The notes under the pieces were generated by a model. The model made no database searches, had not been told where the DNA came from, and was given only the letters and a program-made list of their open reading frames with translations. From Sandaracinaceae bacterium (GTDB taxonomy: Bacteria > Myxococcota_A > Polyangia > Polyangiales > Houyiibacteriaceae): 64,000 nt of DNA. The stretch spans positions 1 through 64,000 of the forward strand of contig JADJJE010000053.1 in NCBI GenBank assembly GCA_016706685.1, written 5' to 3'. This document shows positions 16,920 through 28,354 of the stretch, one piece after another; position 1 is the stretch's first letter, and every line of letters starts with the position of its first letter. Both the position numbers and the translations under genes were made by a program.

Positions 16920-19900
16920 GTGAGCGTTCGCCTTGCCCTCTACCCCGCCCTGTTCTGCTCGGGCGCTGCCGCGCTCGTGTACGAGTCCGTTTGGGCGCGC
17001 ATGCTGCACCGCGTCTTCGGCGTGGGCGACCTGGCCATCGCCACCGTGCTGGCGTGCTTCTTCCTGGGGTTGGGCATCGGCTCGGCGCTGGGCGGGCGGC
17101 TGGCGCTGCGCGTGCGCTCACCGGCGCGGACCTACGCGCTGCTGGAGGTGGGCGTGGCGGTGTGGGCCTTCGGCTCGCTGTGGGCCCTGCCCGAGCTGCA
17201 CCGCGTGTACGCCTTGGTGGGCGCCGGCCAGAGCTTCGGGCTGCTCACGCTCATCCGCTTCCTGCTGTGCCTGCCCGTGCTGCTGCCACCCACCATCGCC
17301 ATGGGCGCCACGCTGCCCATCCTGGTGCGCGCTACCAGCGAGTGGGGCACCGAGCGCGCCACGGCCAACGCGTCGGCCAAGTTGGGCTGGGGCTCCGAGG
17401 CCACTTGGCTCTACGCCACCAACACGCTCGGTGCCGTCTTCGGGGCCGGGGCCAGCGGCTTCTACCTGCTGCCCGAGCTGGGCGCGCGGCTGTCGCTCGT
17501 CGCGGCGGCGCTGGCCAGCCTGGTGGCCGCGGCGATCGTCATGATTGCCCGCCGTGCGCATGCGCGCTGGACGCCCGGGCACGTGAACCTGGACCCGTTC
17601 GCGCTCGAGCACGCCACCAGCGAGCTGGCCCCCGACGACGGCTCGCTGGCCTTCTCGCTGCCCACGCGCGCCTTCGTGGCCGCCACGCTGGCCGGGGGCG
17701 CTGGCCTGGCCTCGCTCGCCAGCGAGGTGCTCTGGACACGCGTGCTGCGCACCATCGTGCAGGGCACCACGCAGGCGTTCGCGGCCATGCTGGTGAACTA
17801 CCTGCTGGGCATCGGCGTGGGGGCGCTGCTGGCCGACCGGCTGGTGCGCGGTGGGCGCTCCCCGCTTCGCGTCTTCGGGCTCTGTCAGCTGGCGCTGGCG
17901 CTGCTCACGGGCTTCGCCATCGCGGCGGTGCCGCAGCTGCCGCGCCTGATCGTGATGCTGCACGGCGCGCCCGTCACCATCCCGCACGAGGTCAGCGTGC
18001 TGATGATCGTGTCGTCGCTGCTGCTGCTGCCGCTCGCGCTGGTGCTGGGCACCAGCATCCCGCTCGCGTGGCAGATGGTGCGCGACGACTCCGCGCACGC
18101 CGCAGGCCACGCGGGGCGCGTGCTGGCGTTCAACACGCTGGGGGGGCTGCTGGGGTCGCTCTTGGCGGGCTTCGTGCTGGTGCCGGCCATCGGCGTGGAG
18201 CGCGCGCTCTACCTGGTGATTGGGCTGCACGCCCTGCTCGCCTCGCTGGCCCTGGCGCTCTCGGGGACGCGCCCGCCGCGGCGCGTGTTCGGCGCGCTGG
18301 TGCCGGTGCTGGCCGTGCTGTGCATCGTGGCGCTGCGGCCCTCTCTCCAGCTGGCCTGGCTGCTGGACGCCTGGCACGACGGGAACGCCACCGCGGTGAG
18401 CGGGCCGGAGCGTGGCGAGCCCTGCCAGAACGGCACCTGCGACGGCGAGGCGGTGTGCATCGAGGGGCACTGCAACGACACGGTCCGCTTCATGCGCGAG
18501 GGCCGCAACACCACCGTCACGCTCCTCACGCGCGACGGCAGCAGCTATCGGCTGTTCAACGACGGGCGCCCGGAGTCGGGCTTCTCGCCGGGCAACCCGG
18601 GCTTCGGCAGCGAGCTGGCGCTGCTGGGGGCGCTGCCCTCGCTGCTGGCCGCGACCCCGGAGCGCGCCATGGCCATTGGCTTCGGCGGTGGGCACACCAC
18701 CACCATGCTGCTGGCGGGGCCGTTCCAGCGCGTGGACGTGGTGGAGCTGGAAGAGGCGGTCATCGACGCCGCGCGCATCATGCACGCCAACTTCGACAAG
18801 CCCTTCCCGCTGGACGACGAGCGCGTCCACCCCACCTTCGACGACGCACGCGCGCAGCTGCTGCTGGCGCCCGCGGGCACCTACGACGCCGTGGTGTCGC
18901 AGCCCAGCCACCCCTGGCTGGCGGGCTCGAGCGCGCTCTACACCGAAGAGTTCTTCCGTGAGGTGCAGCACAGCCTGCGGCCGGGCGGCGTGCTGGTGCA
19001 GTGGGTGAACCTGTTCCGCATGGACATCCCCAGCCTGCGCAGCGTGGTGGCCACGTTGCTGGCCGTGTTCGACCACGTGCACTGCTACGTGGCGGAGGAC
19101 TCGAGCTTCATCATGGTGGCGGGCGATGCGCCGCTGGCCTTCGGGCAGACCACCATCGACCGCCTGGACGCGAACCGCCCGCTGCAAGACACGCTCTCGG
19201 CGGTGGAGCTGGGCACGCTGGTGGAGCTGGTGAGCGTGGTGGAGCTGGACACCGCGGGCTCGCGCCGCTTCGCAGACGGAGCGCCCGTCATCCACGACGA
19301 CCGGCCCACGCTGGAATTCGCGCTGGCGCGCCTCGAGTTCTACTCGGAGCTGGATGAGCTGGCCCTCGACCAGGCGCTGGTGGGCATCCCCTGGCTGAGC
19401 CGCAGCTCCATCGACGCGCTGCCGCGCACGTTGCTGCCGGATGCGTTCCTCTTCCGTGCGGAGCACGTGCGAAACCGGCGGCGGTCGCTGACACGCGCCG
19501 AGCAGTCGCTGCCCGACGCCACGCTGCACGCGTCCGACCTGCTGATGGTGCAGGGCACGCTGGCCGAGCTGCGCGGGGACCTGCGCTCTGCGCTGCGGGG
19601 CTATGCCGCCAGCCAGAACCGCGACGCCGTGGACCGGCTGGACTACCTGCGCCACGTGGAGGGCATGGACCGCGACCTCTTGCGGCACGCGCAGCGCCGG
19701 CAGGTGGCGCCCTACAACGCGAGCCACGCGCTAGCCGCGTGCCTTGGCGTGGGGGAGCCTGCGCTGTGCGACGGCGCGCTGCGAGCCGCCCAGCTGCTGC
19801 GGAGCACCGACGACGACGCGCTCGAGAGCGCCGCCCGCGCGTTCACCGAGGGAGGCTGCCCCGCGCTCTTGCTGGCCGTGGGCGCCGACGAAGAGGCGCT

Positions 19901-20276
19901 CGAGGAGCCGGACGCGGCCTTCCGCGCGCTCGAGTGTGCCGTCACCCAAGGCGCCCCGGCGCAGCGCGTGAGCGAGCTGGCCGAGGCCTGGACCGCCGGC
20001 CGCATCCGTGTGGCCGCCTACGAACGCAAGCTGGCCGAGGAAGCCAACGAGGGGCTGAACCTGGGCCTGGCCATGCGGCACTACGTGCACACGCTGCGCT
20101 ACGATCCGCGCGACGGGGAGGCCGCGGCAGCCCTCGCGCGGCTGCTGGTGCAAGCGGGGGACACCGACCGGGCACGGGGCTTTCTGCAGCGCACCTTCGA
20201 CGCCACCCGGAGCCTGAGCGAGCCGCACACGGCCGTGGAGCGGGCGGCCCGCGACCTGGGGATCACCCTCCGTTGA
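16920..20276 (+). CDS. Membrane-embedded spermidine synthase-like protein with TPR-like C-terminus
   Basis: 1,118 residues. Residues 1-520 contain many transmembrane helices in an MFS-like spermidine-synthase N-domain (LYPALFCSGAAALVYESVWA, then two halves). A small loop with CQNGTCDGEAVCIEGHC follows at about 500-516. Then comes a Rossmann methyltransferase-type domain (AIGFGGGHTTTMLL ... VDVVELEEAVIDAA ... YTEEFFREVQHSLRPGGVL) of the SpeE fold. The last 250 residues are helical and repeat-like (TPR-type). The family is usually annotated as fused MFS/spermidine synthase; the true substrate is unknown. GTG start at 16920 (SVRLALYPALFC) because upstream residues look non-coding. Confidence 0.85.
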   Translation: MSVRLALYPALFCSGAAALVYESVWARMLHRVFGVGDLAIATVLACFFLGLGIGSALGGRLALRVRSPARTYALLEVGVAVWAFGSLWALPELHRVYALVGAGQSFGLLTLIRFLLCLPVLLPPTIAMGATLPILVRATSEWGTERATANASAKLGWGSEATWLYATNTLGAVFGAGASGFYLLPELGARLSLVAAALASLVAAAIVMIARRAHARWTPGHVNLDPFALEHATSELAPDDGSLAFSLPTRAFVAATLAGGAGLASLASEVLWTRVLRTIVQGTTQAFAAMLVNYLLGIGVGALLADRLVRGGRSPLRVFGLCQLALALLTGFAIAAVPQLPRLIVMLHGAPVTIPHEVSVLMIVSSLLLLPLALVLGTSIPLAWQMVRDDSAHAAGHAGRVLAFNTLGGLLGSLLAGFVLVPAIGVERALYLVIGLHALLASLALALSGTRPPRRVFGALVPVLAVLCIVALRPSLQLAWLLDAWHDGNATAVSGPERGEPCQNGTCDGEAVCIEGHCNDTVRFMREGRNTTVTLLTRDGSSYRLFNDGRPESGFSPGNPGFGSELALLGALPSLLAATPERAMAIGFGGGHTTTMLLAGPFQRVDVVELEEAVIDAARIMHANFDKPFPLDDERVHPTFDDARAQLLLAPAGTYDAVVSQPSHPWLAGSSALYTEEFFREVQHSLRPGGVLVQWVNLFRMDIPSLRSVVATLLAVFDHVHCYVAEDSSFIMVAGDAPLAFGQTTIDRLDANRPLQDTLSAVELGTLVELVSVVELDTAGSRRFADGAPVIHDDRPTLEFALARLEFYSELDELALDQALVGIPWLSRSSIDALPRTLLPDAFLFRAEHVRNRRRSLTRAEQSLPDATLHASDLLMVQGTLAELRGDLRSALRGYAASQNRDAVDRLDYLRHVEGMDRDLLRHAQRRQVAPYNASHALAACLGVGEPALCDGALRAAQLLRSTDDDALESAARAFTEGGCPALLLAVGADEEALEEPDAAFRALECAVTQGAPAQRVSELAEAWTAGRIRVAAYERKLAEEANEGLNLGLAMRHYVHTLRYDPRDGEAAAALARLLVQAGDTDRARGFLQRTFDATRSLSEPHTAVERAARDLGITLR

Positions 20277-20394
20277 CACCCCCATTTGGGGCGTCCCCAT
20301 TTGCTTCCTCGACTTTCTTGACCTTGGCACACATCTCGCGATACCAAGGGGCACGTAATTTCACCTCGAAATACGGGGCGTTAGGAGAGCAACT

Positions 20395-21336
20395 GTGGCT
20401 CTGAAGATCTTGGCGGTCGACGACAGCGCGACGATGCGCACCATCATGAAGATGACCTTTGCGGGGGAAGACGCGGAGGTGCTCACCGTGACGAACGGTG
20501 ACGATGCCGTCACGAAGGCCAAAGCCGCGGTCCCCGACCTCGTCTTCGCCGACGCATCCATGAGCGGAGTGGACGGCTACGAGGTGGCTCGCGCCATCCG
20601 CGCCGAGCCCTCGCTCGCCAAGACCGCCGTCATCGTGATGGCCAGCCAGCACCACCCGTACGACGACGCCAAGGGCAAGGCCTGTGGCGTGGACGACCAC
20701 ATCCTGAAGCCCTTCGACAGCAAGGTGGTCATCGAGAAGGCCAACGCCGTCGCTGCCGCCCGTCGCAACGCCGCCCCGTCCGTCGCCGCCGCTGCGCCCG
20801 CCCCGGTCGCTGCCGCTCCGGCCCCCGTGGCCGCCGCACCCGCTCCCGTGGCCGCCGCACCCGTCGCTGCCGCCGCCGCCCCCAAGCCGCCCGTGCCGCC
20901 CCAGCCACGCGCTGCTCAGCCCGCCGCCCCAGCCGCTCCCGTGGCCGCCGCTGCCCCCGCCCCGGTGGCCGCCGCGCCAGCCGCCGCAGCCGCCTCCGCC
21001 GTGCGCCCTCCCCGAAGCACCGTCGCCTTCGATGGCGGTGGACCCACCGCCGCTGTGGGCCACGCCGCTGGCCCCGCGCCGGCGCGCTCGCCCTCGTCCA
21101 CCACGCTCACGGCCATGCCGGCCCCGGCTCCCAGCGCAGGGGCCCCGGCTGCCCGCGTGACCGCACCCAGCAGCGACCTGGCCAGCAAGCTGGCGGGCCT
21201 GGGGCTCAGCGCTGACCAGGTGGCCGGTGTGCTCGCCCTCTCCCGCGAGGTCATCGAGCAGGTGGTCTGGGAAGTGGTCCCCGAGCTGGCCGAGACGCTC
21301 ATCAAGGAAGAGATCAAGCGCCTCACGGCGGAGTGA
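20395..21336 (+). CDS. Receiver-domain response regulator with Ala/Pro linker and conserved C-terminal helix
   Basis: 313 residues, GTG start preceded by AGGAG. Residues 1-120 are a CheY-like receiver with the acidic pair (AVDDS), phospho-acceptor Asp at about 53 (DLVFADASMSG), the switch Ser (VIVMAS) and the Lys (ILKPF). A linker of about 100 residues repeats AAPAPVA units. The C-terminal 60 residues end VVWEVVPELAETLIKEEIKR, an amphipathic helix that I remember from other deltaproteobacterial receiver proteins, possibly RomR-like polarity proteins. That comparison is from memory and unverified. There is no DNA-binding domain, so it probably acts through protein contacts. Confidence 0.8.
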   Translation: MALKILAVDDSATMRTIMKMTFAGEDAEVLTVTNGDDAVTKAKAAVPDLVFADASMSGVDGYEVARAIRAEPSLAKTAVIVMASQHHPYDDAKGKACGVDDHILKPFDSKVVIEKANAVAAARRNAAPSVAAAAPAPVAAAPAPVAAAPAPVAAAPVAAAAAPKPPVPPQPRAAQPAAPAAPVAAAAPAPVAAAPAAAAASAVRPPRSTVAFDGGGPTAAVGHAAGPAPARSPSSTTLTAMPAPAPSAGAPAARVTAPSSDLASKLAGLGLSADQVAGVLALSREVIEQVVWEVVPELAETLIKEEIKRLTAE

Positions 21337-21343
21337 TCCGGCC

Positions 21344-21366
21344 GCCTGGGTGGCCTTCGCCCAGGC
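21344..21366 (+). terminator. Possible terminator hairpin after the receiver gene
   Basis: Perfect 7-bp stem GCCTGGG/CCCAGGC with a 9-nt loop, starting 8 bp after the stop. No T-tract follows, so intrinsic termination is uncertain. Confidence 0.4.
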
Positions 21367-21426
21367 AGGCTGCGTCCCGGCGGGTACTTGTTGACGACGC
21401 GCAGCGTCCGTCGCACAAGTCACGCC

Positions 21427-24292
<2,866 letters not shown>

Positions 24293-24580
24293 TCAGGTCT
24301 CGTAGTCCACGGCGACCGAGCGCTCCACCACCTGCTTCATGTGCACCCCCACGCCCTGGTGGACGGGGTGCACCTGGTAGGCGTCGAGCGCCGCCCACGA
24401 CTCGTGGTGCGTGATGAGCGCGATGTCATAGGACCGCTCGCTGTGCAGCTGGTCGGCGCCGACCTCGATGTCCAGCAGCTCCGGGATGTGTCCGCGCATG
24501 GCGAGCAGCACCTGGCGCGTGATCTCGACCGCGGCCTCGCTGCGGTCCTTGAGCTTGAAGAGCACGACGTGGGTGATCAT
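24293..24580 (-). CDS. Dabb-family stress-responsive alpha/beta-barrel protein
   Basis: 95 residues covering a complete Dabb domain (PF07876): ITHVVLFKLKDRS at the start, the ELLDIEVGAD segment, YDIALITHHESWAALDAYQV, and HPVHQGVGVHMKQVVERSV. These small proteins form dimeric ferredoxin-like barrels. Biochemical roles vary (for example in degradation of hydrophobic compounds), so no reaction is proposed. No gap separates it from the valS stop. Confidence 0.9.
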   Translation of the reverse strand: MITHVVLFKLKDRSEAAVEITRQVLLAMRGHIPELLDIEVGADQLHSERSYDIALITHHESWAALDAYQVHPVHQGVGVHMKQVVERSVAVDYET

Positions 24581-24629
24581 GGGGCGGATCTTGCCGCATT
24601 GGGCGGGCCAGGTGAAGGCTCAGATGAGC

Positions 24630-26117
24630 CTATGCCTCGAACGCGTAGTCACGCAGCGGGAAGTGCCCGGCGCGCCACCAGGCCTCGGCGCTGGTCACGG
24701 GTCGGAACGCCACGTCGCCGTCCGCGTTGAAGTAGTAGCTGTTGGACGTCTGGCAGTCCGCGTTGAACCACACGGAGCGCTGCTGCCGCTTCAGCATGGA
24801 CGCGTGGTAGTCGGCGTTCGCGCGCGGCTGGACGTCCACGTAGGTGGCGCCCCGCTTCCGGGCCTCGCGCAGCAGCCGCACGATGTGCCGCATCTGCGTC
24901 TCGATCAGGGCGAAGTACGAGGTGCCGTTCCACCCGTAGGGCCCGAGGATGCTGAACAGGTTGGGGTAGCCCGGCACGGACACGCCTTGATAGGACTGCG
25001 AGCGGTGCTCGGCCCAGAAGCGGCCCAGCTCCACCCCGCCCACGCCACGCGTGGGATACGGCGGCACGTTGTCGGGCTCGAAGACCTTGAAGCCCGTGGC
25101 GAGCACCAGCACATCGGCTTCGTGGAGCACCCCGTCGCGCGTCTGCACGCCGCGTGGCGTGATGCGCTCGATGGGATCCGTGACCAGGTCCACGTTGTCG
25201 CGTGTGAACGCGCGGAGGTAGTGGTTCGACACCGACGGGCGCTTGCAGCCGAAGTCGTAGGTGGGCGTGAGCCGCTTGCGCAGCTCGGGGTCCTTCACCT
25301 GGCGCTCGAGGTGTTGGAGCCCCGTGTTCGTGAGGTAGCGGCGCAGCGCCGGCAAGTCACGGGCGTAGTGAAAGGCCAGCACCAGCAGCGTCTCGCTCGC
25401 GGCCAGCGCCGCAAAGCGCGCCACCCGCTGCGTGGCGGGCAACCGCGCGAAGAGCGCCTGCACGTGCGGCGGGATCTCGGGGTCCGTCTTCGGGAGGATC
25501 CAGATGGCCGTGCGCTGGAACACGCTGAGGTGGGCCACCTCAGGGGCGATGGCGGGGATCACCTGCACCGCGCTCGCGCCCGTGCCGATGACCGCCACGC
25601 GCTTGCCCGTGAGCGACACGCTGTGGTCCCACGTGGCCGTGTGGATGGTGGGCCCCTCGAAGCTCTCGAGGCCAGCGATGGCCGGGCTCTTCGGCTTGCT
25701 GAACACGCCGGTGGCGGCGATGACGAAGCGCGCGGTGATGACCTCGCCACCCTCGAGCTGCAGACGCCACACGTTCCGGGCCTCGTCGAAGTCGGCCGCG
25801 ACCACCTTGGCGCGCAAGCGGATCTTGCGGCGGATCCCGTAGCGATCGACGCAGTGGTCGGCGTACGCCTTGAGCTCCTTGCCGGGCGCGAAGACACGCG
25901 ACCAGCTGGGGTTCTGCTCGAACGAGAACGAGTACCCGAACGACGGGGTGTCCACGGCAACGCCCGGATACGTGTTGTGGAACCATGCCCCGCCGATGTC
26001 CTCGCCCATCTCGAGCACCAGCACATCGTCGAAGCCGGCCTTCTCGAGCAGGATGGTGGCGCCGATGCCGGAGAAGCCCCCGCCGATGACGACGACTTGG
26101 TGGTCGGGCTGACTCAT
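24630..26117 (-). CDS. Flavin-containing Baeyer-Villiger-type monooxygenase
   Basis: 495 residues. N-terminal FAD Rossmann motif VVVIGGGFSGIGATILLEKAG. The Baeyer-Villiger fingerprint F-x-G-x3-H-x3-W-D is present as FEGPTIHTATWD at about residue 158. It is followed by the NADPH motif RVAVIGTGASAVQ. The C-terminal region has VLVLATGFKVFEP and YPNLFSILGPYGWNGTS. The enzyme should insert oxygen next to a carbonyl (ketone to ester/lactone) using NADPH, O2 and FAD; the substrate is unknown. The start overlaps the stop of the upstream SDR gene (ATGA), so the two are translationally coupled. Confidence 0.9.
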   Translation of the reverse strand: MSQPDHQVVVIGGGFSGIGATILLEKAGFDDVLVLEMGEDIGGAWFHNTYPGVAVDTPSFGYSFSFEQNPSWSRVFAPGKELKAYADHCVDRYGIRRKIRLRAKVVAADFDEARNVWRLQLEGGEVITARFVIAATGVFSKPKSPAIAGLESFEGPTIHTATWDHSVSLTGKRVAVIGTGASAVQVIPAIAPEVAHLSVFQRTAIWILPKTDPEIPPHVQALFARLPATQRVARFAALAASETLLVLAFHYARDLPALRRYLTNTGLQHLERQVKDPELRKRLTPTYDFGCKRPSVSNHYLRAFTRDNVDLVTDPIERITPRGVQTRDGVLHEADVLVLATGFKVFEPDNVPPYPTRGVGGVELGRFWAEHRSQSYQGVSVPGYPNLFSILGPYGWNGTSYFALIETQMRHIVRLLREARKRGATYVDVQPRANADYHASMLKRQQRSVWFNADCQTSNSYYFNADGDVAFRPVTSAEAWWRAGHFPLRDYAFEA

Positions 26118-26950
26118 CGGACCATCCACTCCGCGAAGCGTGTGCTGGCTCGGCTGGTGACGCGGCTCAGGCGCGGCGAGAGGCGGTGCACCAGCCACTG
26201 GGGCGTGACGAAGAGCGGCGCGACCACGACCACCACCTCCTTGCTGCGGAGCGTGTCCACCACGGCCAGCGCGACGGCCCGGGGGGAGACCGCGAAGCGC
26301 TTGGCCAGCGCGTCGATGCGCGCCACGTCCATCACGGCGCTGCGCTGTGGGGAGTTGCGCAGGATGGGCGTGTCGATGACGCCAGGGCACACCACCGAGA
26401 CGCTCACGGACTCGCCGGCCAGCTCGGCGTCGAGCGCCTCGGTCAGCGCGACCACCCCGTGCTTGGCCGCGCAGTAGGTGCCGAGCAACGGGATGGGGAA
26501 GAGCCCTGCGCCGCTCGCGGTGTTGACGATGTGGCCCGGGCGCCCCTGGGCCTTCATGCGCGGCAGGAAGTAGTGGATGCCGTATGCGGTGCCCAGCAGG
26601 TTGATGTTGATGGTGCGCTGGATGTCCTCGAGCGTGAGGTCCGCGAAGCGCCCGCCGACGCCGATGCCCGCGTTGTTGTGGAGCAGGTCCACCGCTTGGT
26701 CCTCCGTGTACACCGCGTCGGCCAGCGCTGCGATTTGGGCTGGATCGGCGACGTCCACCACATGGGTGGTGACCCTTCCGCCGGCGGCCCGCAGCGCGCT
26801 AGCCGTCTCGCCGAGCAGCGCCTCGTTGATGTCCACCAGGTGCACCTTCGCGCCGAGCTCCACGAGCAGCTCCGCGGTGGCGCGCCCAATGCCAGAAGCT
26901 GCGCCGGTGACCACGGCCACCTTGCCCGAGAGTGATGTTGGGTTCGCCAT
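26114..26950 (-). CDS. SDR-family NAD(P)-dependent oxidoreductase
   Basis: 278 residues of the classical short-chain dehydrogenase type. Cofactor motif VVTGAASGIGRATAELL, NNAG at about residue 90 (LLHNNAGIGVGG), catalytic Ser in IVNTASGAG, and the YxxxK pair in TYCAAKHGVVALTEAL. An extended C-terminus (LVHRLSPRLSRVTSRAS) is common in the lipid/alcohol-oxidising subgroup. It should oxidise an alcohol to a ketone or the reverse; its partner downstream is a Baeyer-Villiger monooxygenase that could use the ketone. Confidence 0.92.
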   Translation of the reverse strand: MANPTSLSGKVAVVTGAASGIGRATAELLVELGAKVHLVDINEALLGETASALRAAGGRVTTHVVDVADPAQIAALADAVYTEDQAVDLLHNNAGIGVGGRFADLTLEDIQRTININLLGTAYGIHYFLPRMKAQGRPGHIVNTASGAGLFPIPLLGTYCAAKHGVVALTEALDAELAGESVSVSVVCPGVIDTPILRNSPQRSAVMDVARIDALAKRFAVSPRAVALAVVDTLRSKEVVVVVAPLFVTPQWLVHRLSPRLSRVTSRASTRFAEWMVR

Positions 26951-26986
26951 CCCCCGACACTACTAACCACCTGGCGAATAAGCAAC

Positions 26987-27604
26987 TCAGACCCACGAGA
27001 CCTTCAGCGCCATGCTGGTCTCCGAGGTCTGCCGGGGGGTGACGTACACGCGCCGCACCACGAGCTCGAGGCCGCCCTGCACCACGCCGCCGAAGCCCCA
27101 GCGGAAGTACCGCACGGCACACAACGGCACGCCGATGAAGTGCACGCTGATGTCCTTGGGCCCGTCACGCAGCACCTTCACGCCGCCGCCCCGGAAGATG
27201 CGCTCGGAGATGCTGGGCGCGCGCGCCAGCACACGCGCCGGGTCGACGGCCCCCGTGGCCTTCAACCCGCGGATGAGGGTGGCGATGTAGCTCTTCTGGA
27301 CCCGGTCTCCCACCGCGCGGCCGATGGCCAAGACCTCTTCGTTGGAGGTGATGAGGGTGTCCATGGCGCGGTAGTGCGCCAACGCCAGCGGCATCTCCAC
27401 CCAGGACTGTGGCACCAGCGTGCGGATGGCCTCGTGATGCATCGGCTCCAGCACGGCGAAGTAGTCGTCGTTCAGCGAGCGCTCGCGCATGGCCTGCAGG
27501 GAGGACCCAATCAACGTGCCTCGGATGGCGGGCGACACGGTGGCGTCCACCTCGAGGTTCGCGATGACGTTGTGGCCGAGGGTCGTGGACAAGGGGACCT
27601 CCAC
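26987..27604 (-). CDS. Hypothetical protein, possibly the TIGR02265/DUF2378 myxobacterial family
   Basis: 205 residues, GTG start. There is no signal peptide or membrane helix. Segments such as SPAIRGTLIGSSLQAM and LALAHYRAMDTLI, then AVRYFRWGFGGVVQGGLEL, recall the Myxococcus paralogous family TIGR02265 (DUF2378), a soluble fold of unknown role. I give this as a suggestion only. It lies upstream of the SDR/monooxygenase pair on the same strand, 37 bp away, so they may be one operon. Confidence 0.6.
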   Translation of the reverse strand: MEVPLSTTLGHNVIANLEVDATVSPAIRGTLIGSSLQAMRERSLNDDYFAVLEPMHHEAIRTLVPQSWVEMPLALAHYRAMDTLITSNEEVLAIGRAVGDRVQKSYIATLIRGLKATGAVDPARVLARAPSISERIFRGGGVKVLRDGPKDISVHFIGVPLCAVRYFRWGFGGVVQGGLELVVRRVYVTPRQTSETSMALKVSWV

Positions 27605-27655
27605 GATGGCACAGGGCAGCGCGCGACACCATGGCGCCCGCCCCGCGTTCGGGCG

Positions 27656-28303
27656 CTAGTCATTGGGCGCGAGGTCGAGCACGGCTCGAGCGGCCTTGGC
27701 GGGGACACCGTTGCCAGCGGCGCGGCGGGTCAGCTCAGCGACCAGCGCCGCGCGGTGCTCGCCCTGCTCGCGGAGCAGTGTCACCAGCGCGTGCCGTGCG
27801 GCCGCCGCCAGATCCACCCGCTTGAAACCGCGACCCGAAGGCTTTTCGGCCAGCGACTCGAGCAGCACCGGGATCAGCGGTGTCGTGTCGGCGCCGTGCG
27901 AGCCGAGCCGGCTCAGCGCTGTGAACACCACCTGTCGATCCGCGCCGGACACCTCGGCGGCGTGGGCCGCCAGTACGGCGATGGGCCCCAGCTCGACCTT
28001 GGCGCGGTGATCGAGCTGCAGCAGTGCGAGCCGATGGGGTCCTGTCAGGAGCGTGCGGACGAGCTCGGCGTCCGCGGTGCGGTACGCGTGCACCGCGAGC
28101 GCCCAGCCCGTTTGCCGCATGGTCATGTGGTCGCTCGACTGGACGGTGAGCAGCCGCGCCACGTGCTGGCTGAGGTCGGCGCCGCGATGCGCGTGCAGGT
28201 AGACCTGACGCGCGCACTCGGCACGGCGCGCGACGTCGTGCTCCAGCTGCAGTTCATCGACGAGGAACCCGAGGTCAGCCAGCTCGGTCGTGGCTCCATT
28301 CAT
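27656..28303 (-). CDS. Hypothetical all-helical (HEAT-like) protein
   Basis: 215 residues, helical throughout, with repeated patterns such as ARHALVTLLREQGEHRAALV and RQTGWALAVHAYRTADAELV that suggest HEAT-type helical repeats. It has no catalytic motif, signal peptide or membrane helix. It is the first gene of a minus-strand run toward the SDR genes. No function is assigned. Confidence 0.6.
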   Translation of the reverse strand: MNGATTELADLGFLVDELQLEHDVARRAECARQVYLHAHRGADLSQHVARLLTVQSSDHMTMRQTGWALAVHAYRTADAELVRTLLTGPHRLALLQLDHRAKVELGPIAVLAAHAAEVSGADRQVVFTALSRLGSHGADTTPLIPVLLESLAEKPSGRGFKRVDLAAAARHALVTLLREQGEHRAALVAELTRRAAGNGVPAKAARAVLDLAPND

Positions 28304-28354
28304 GGTCGCCCATGGGTATCACGAATCCGTTGTCGGCCGGCAGGCCGTCAGGAC

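Noticed and set aside
17118..19727. 869-codon minus-strand open frame
   Set aside because: Antisense shadow of the synthase fusion in very GC-rich DNA; composition is His/Arg/Gln-rich without any domain.
20273..20394. Sigma-70 promoter before the receiver gene (TTGACA/TTGACC boxes)
   Set aside because: The candidate -35 boxes lack a good -10 at correct spacing, and the first one overlaps the upstream stop codon.
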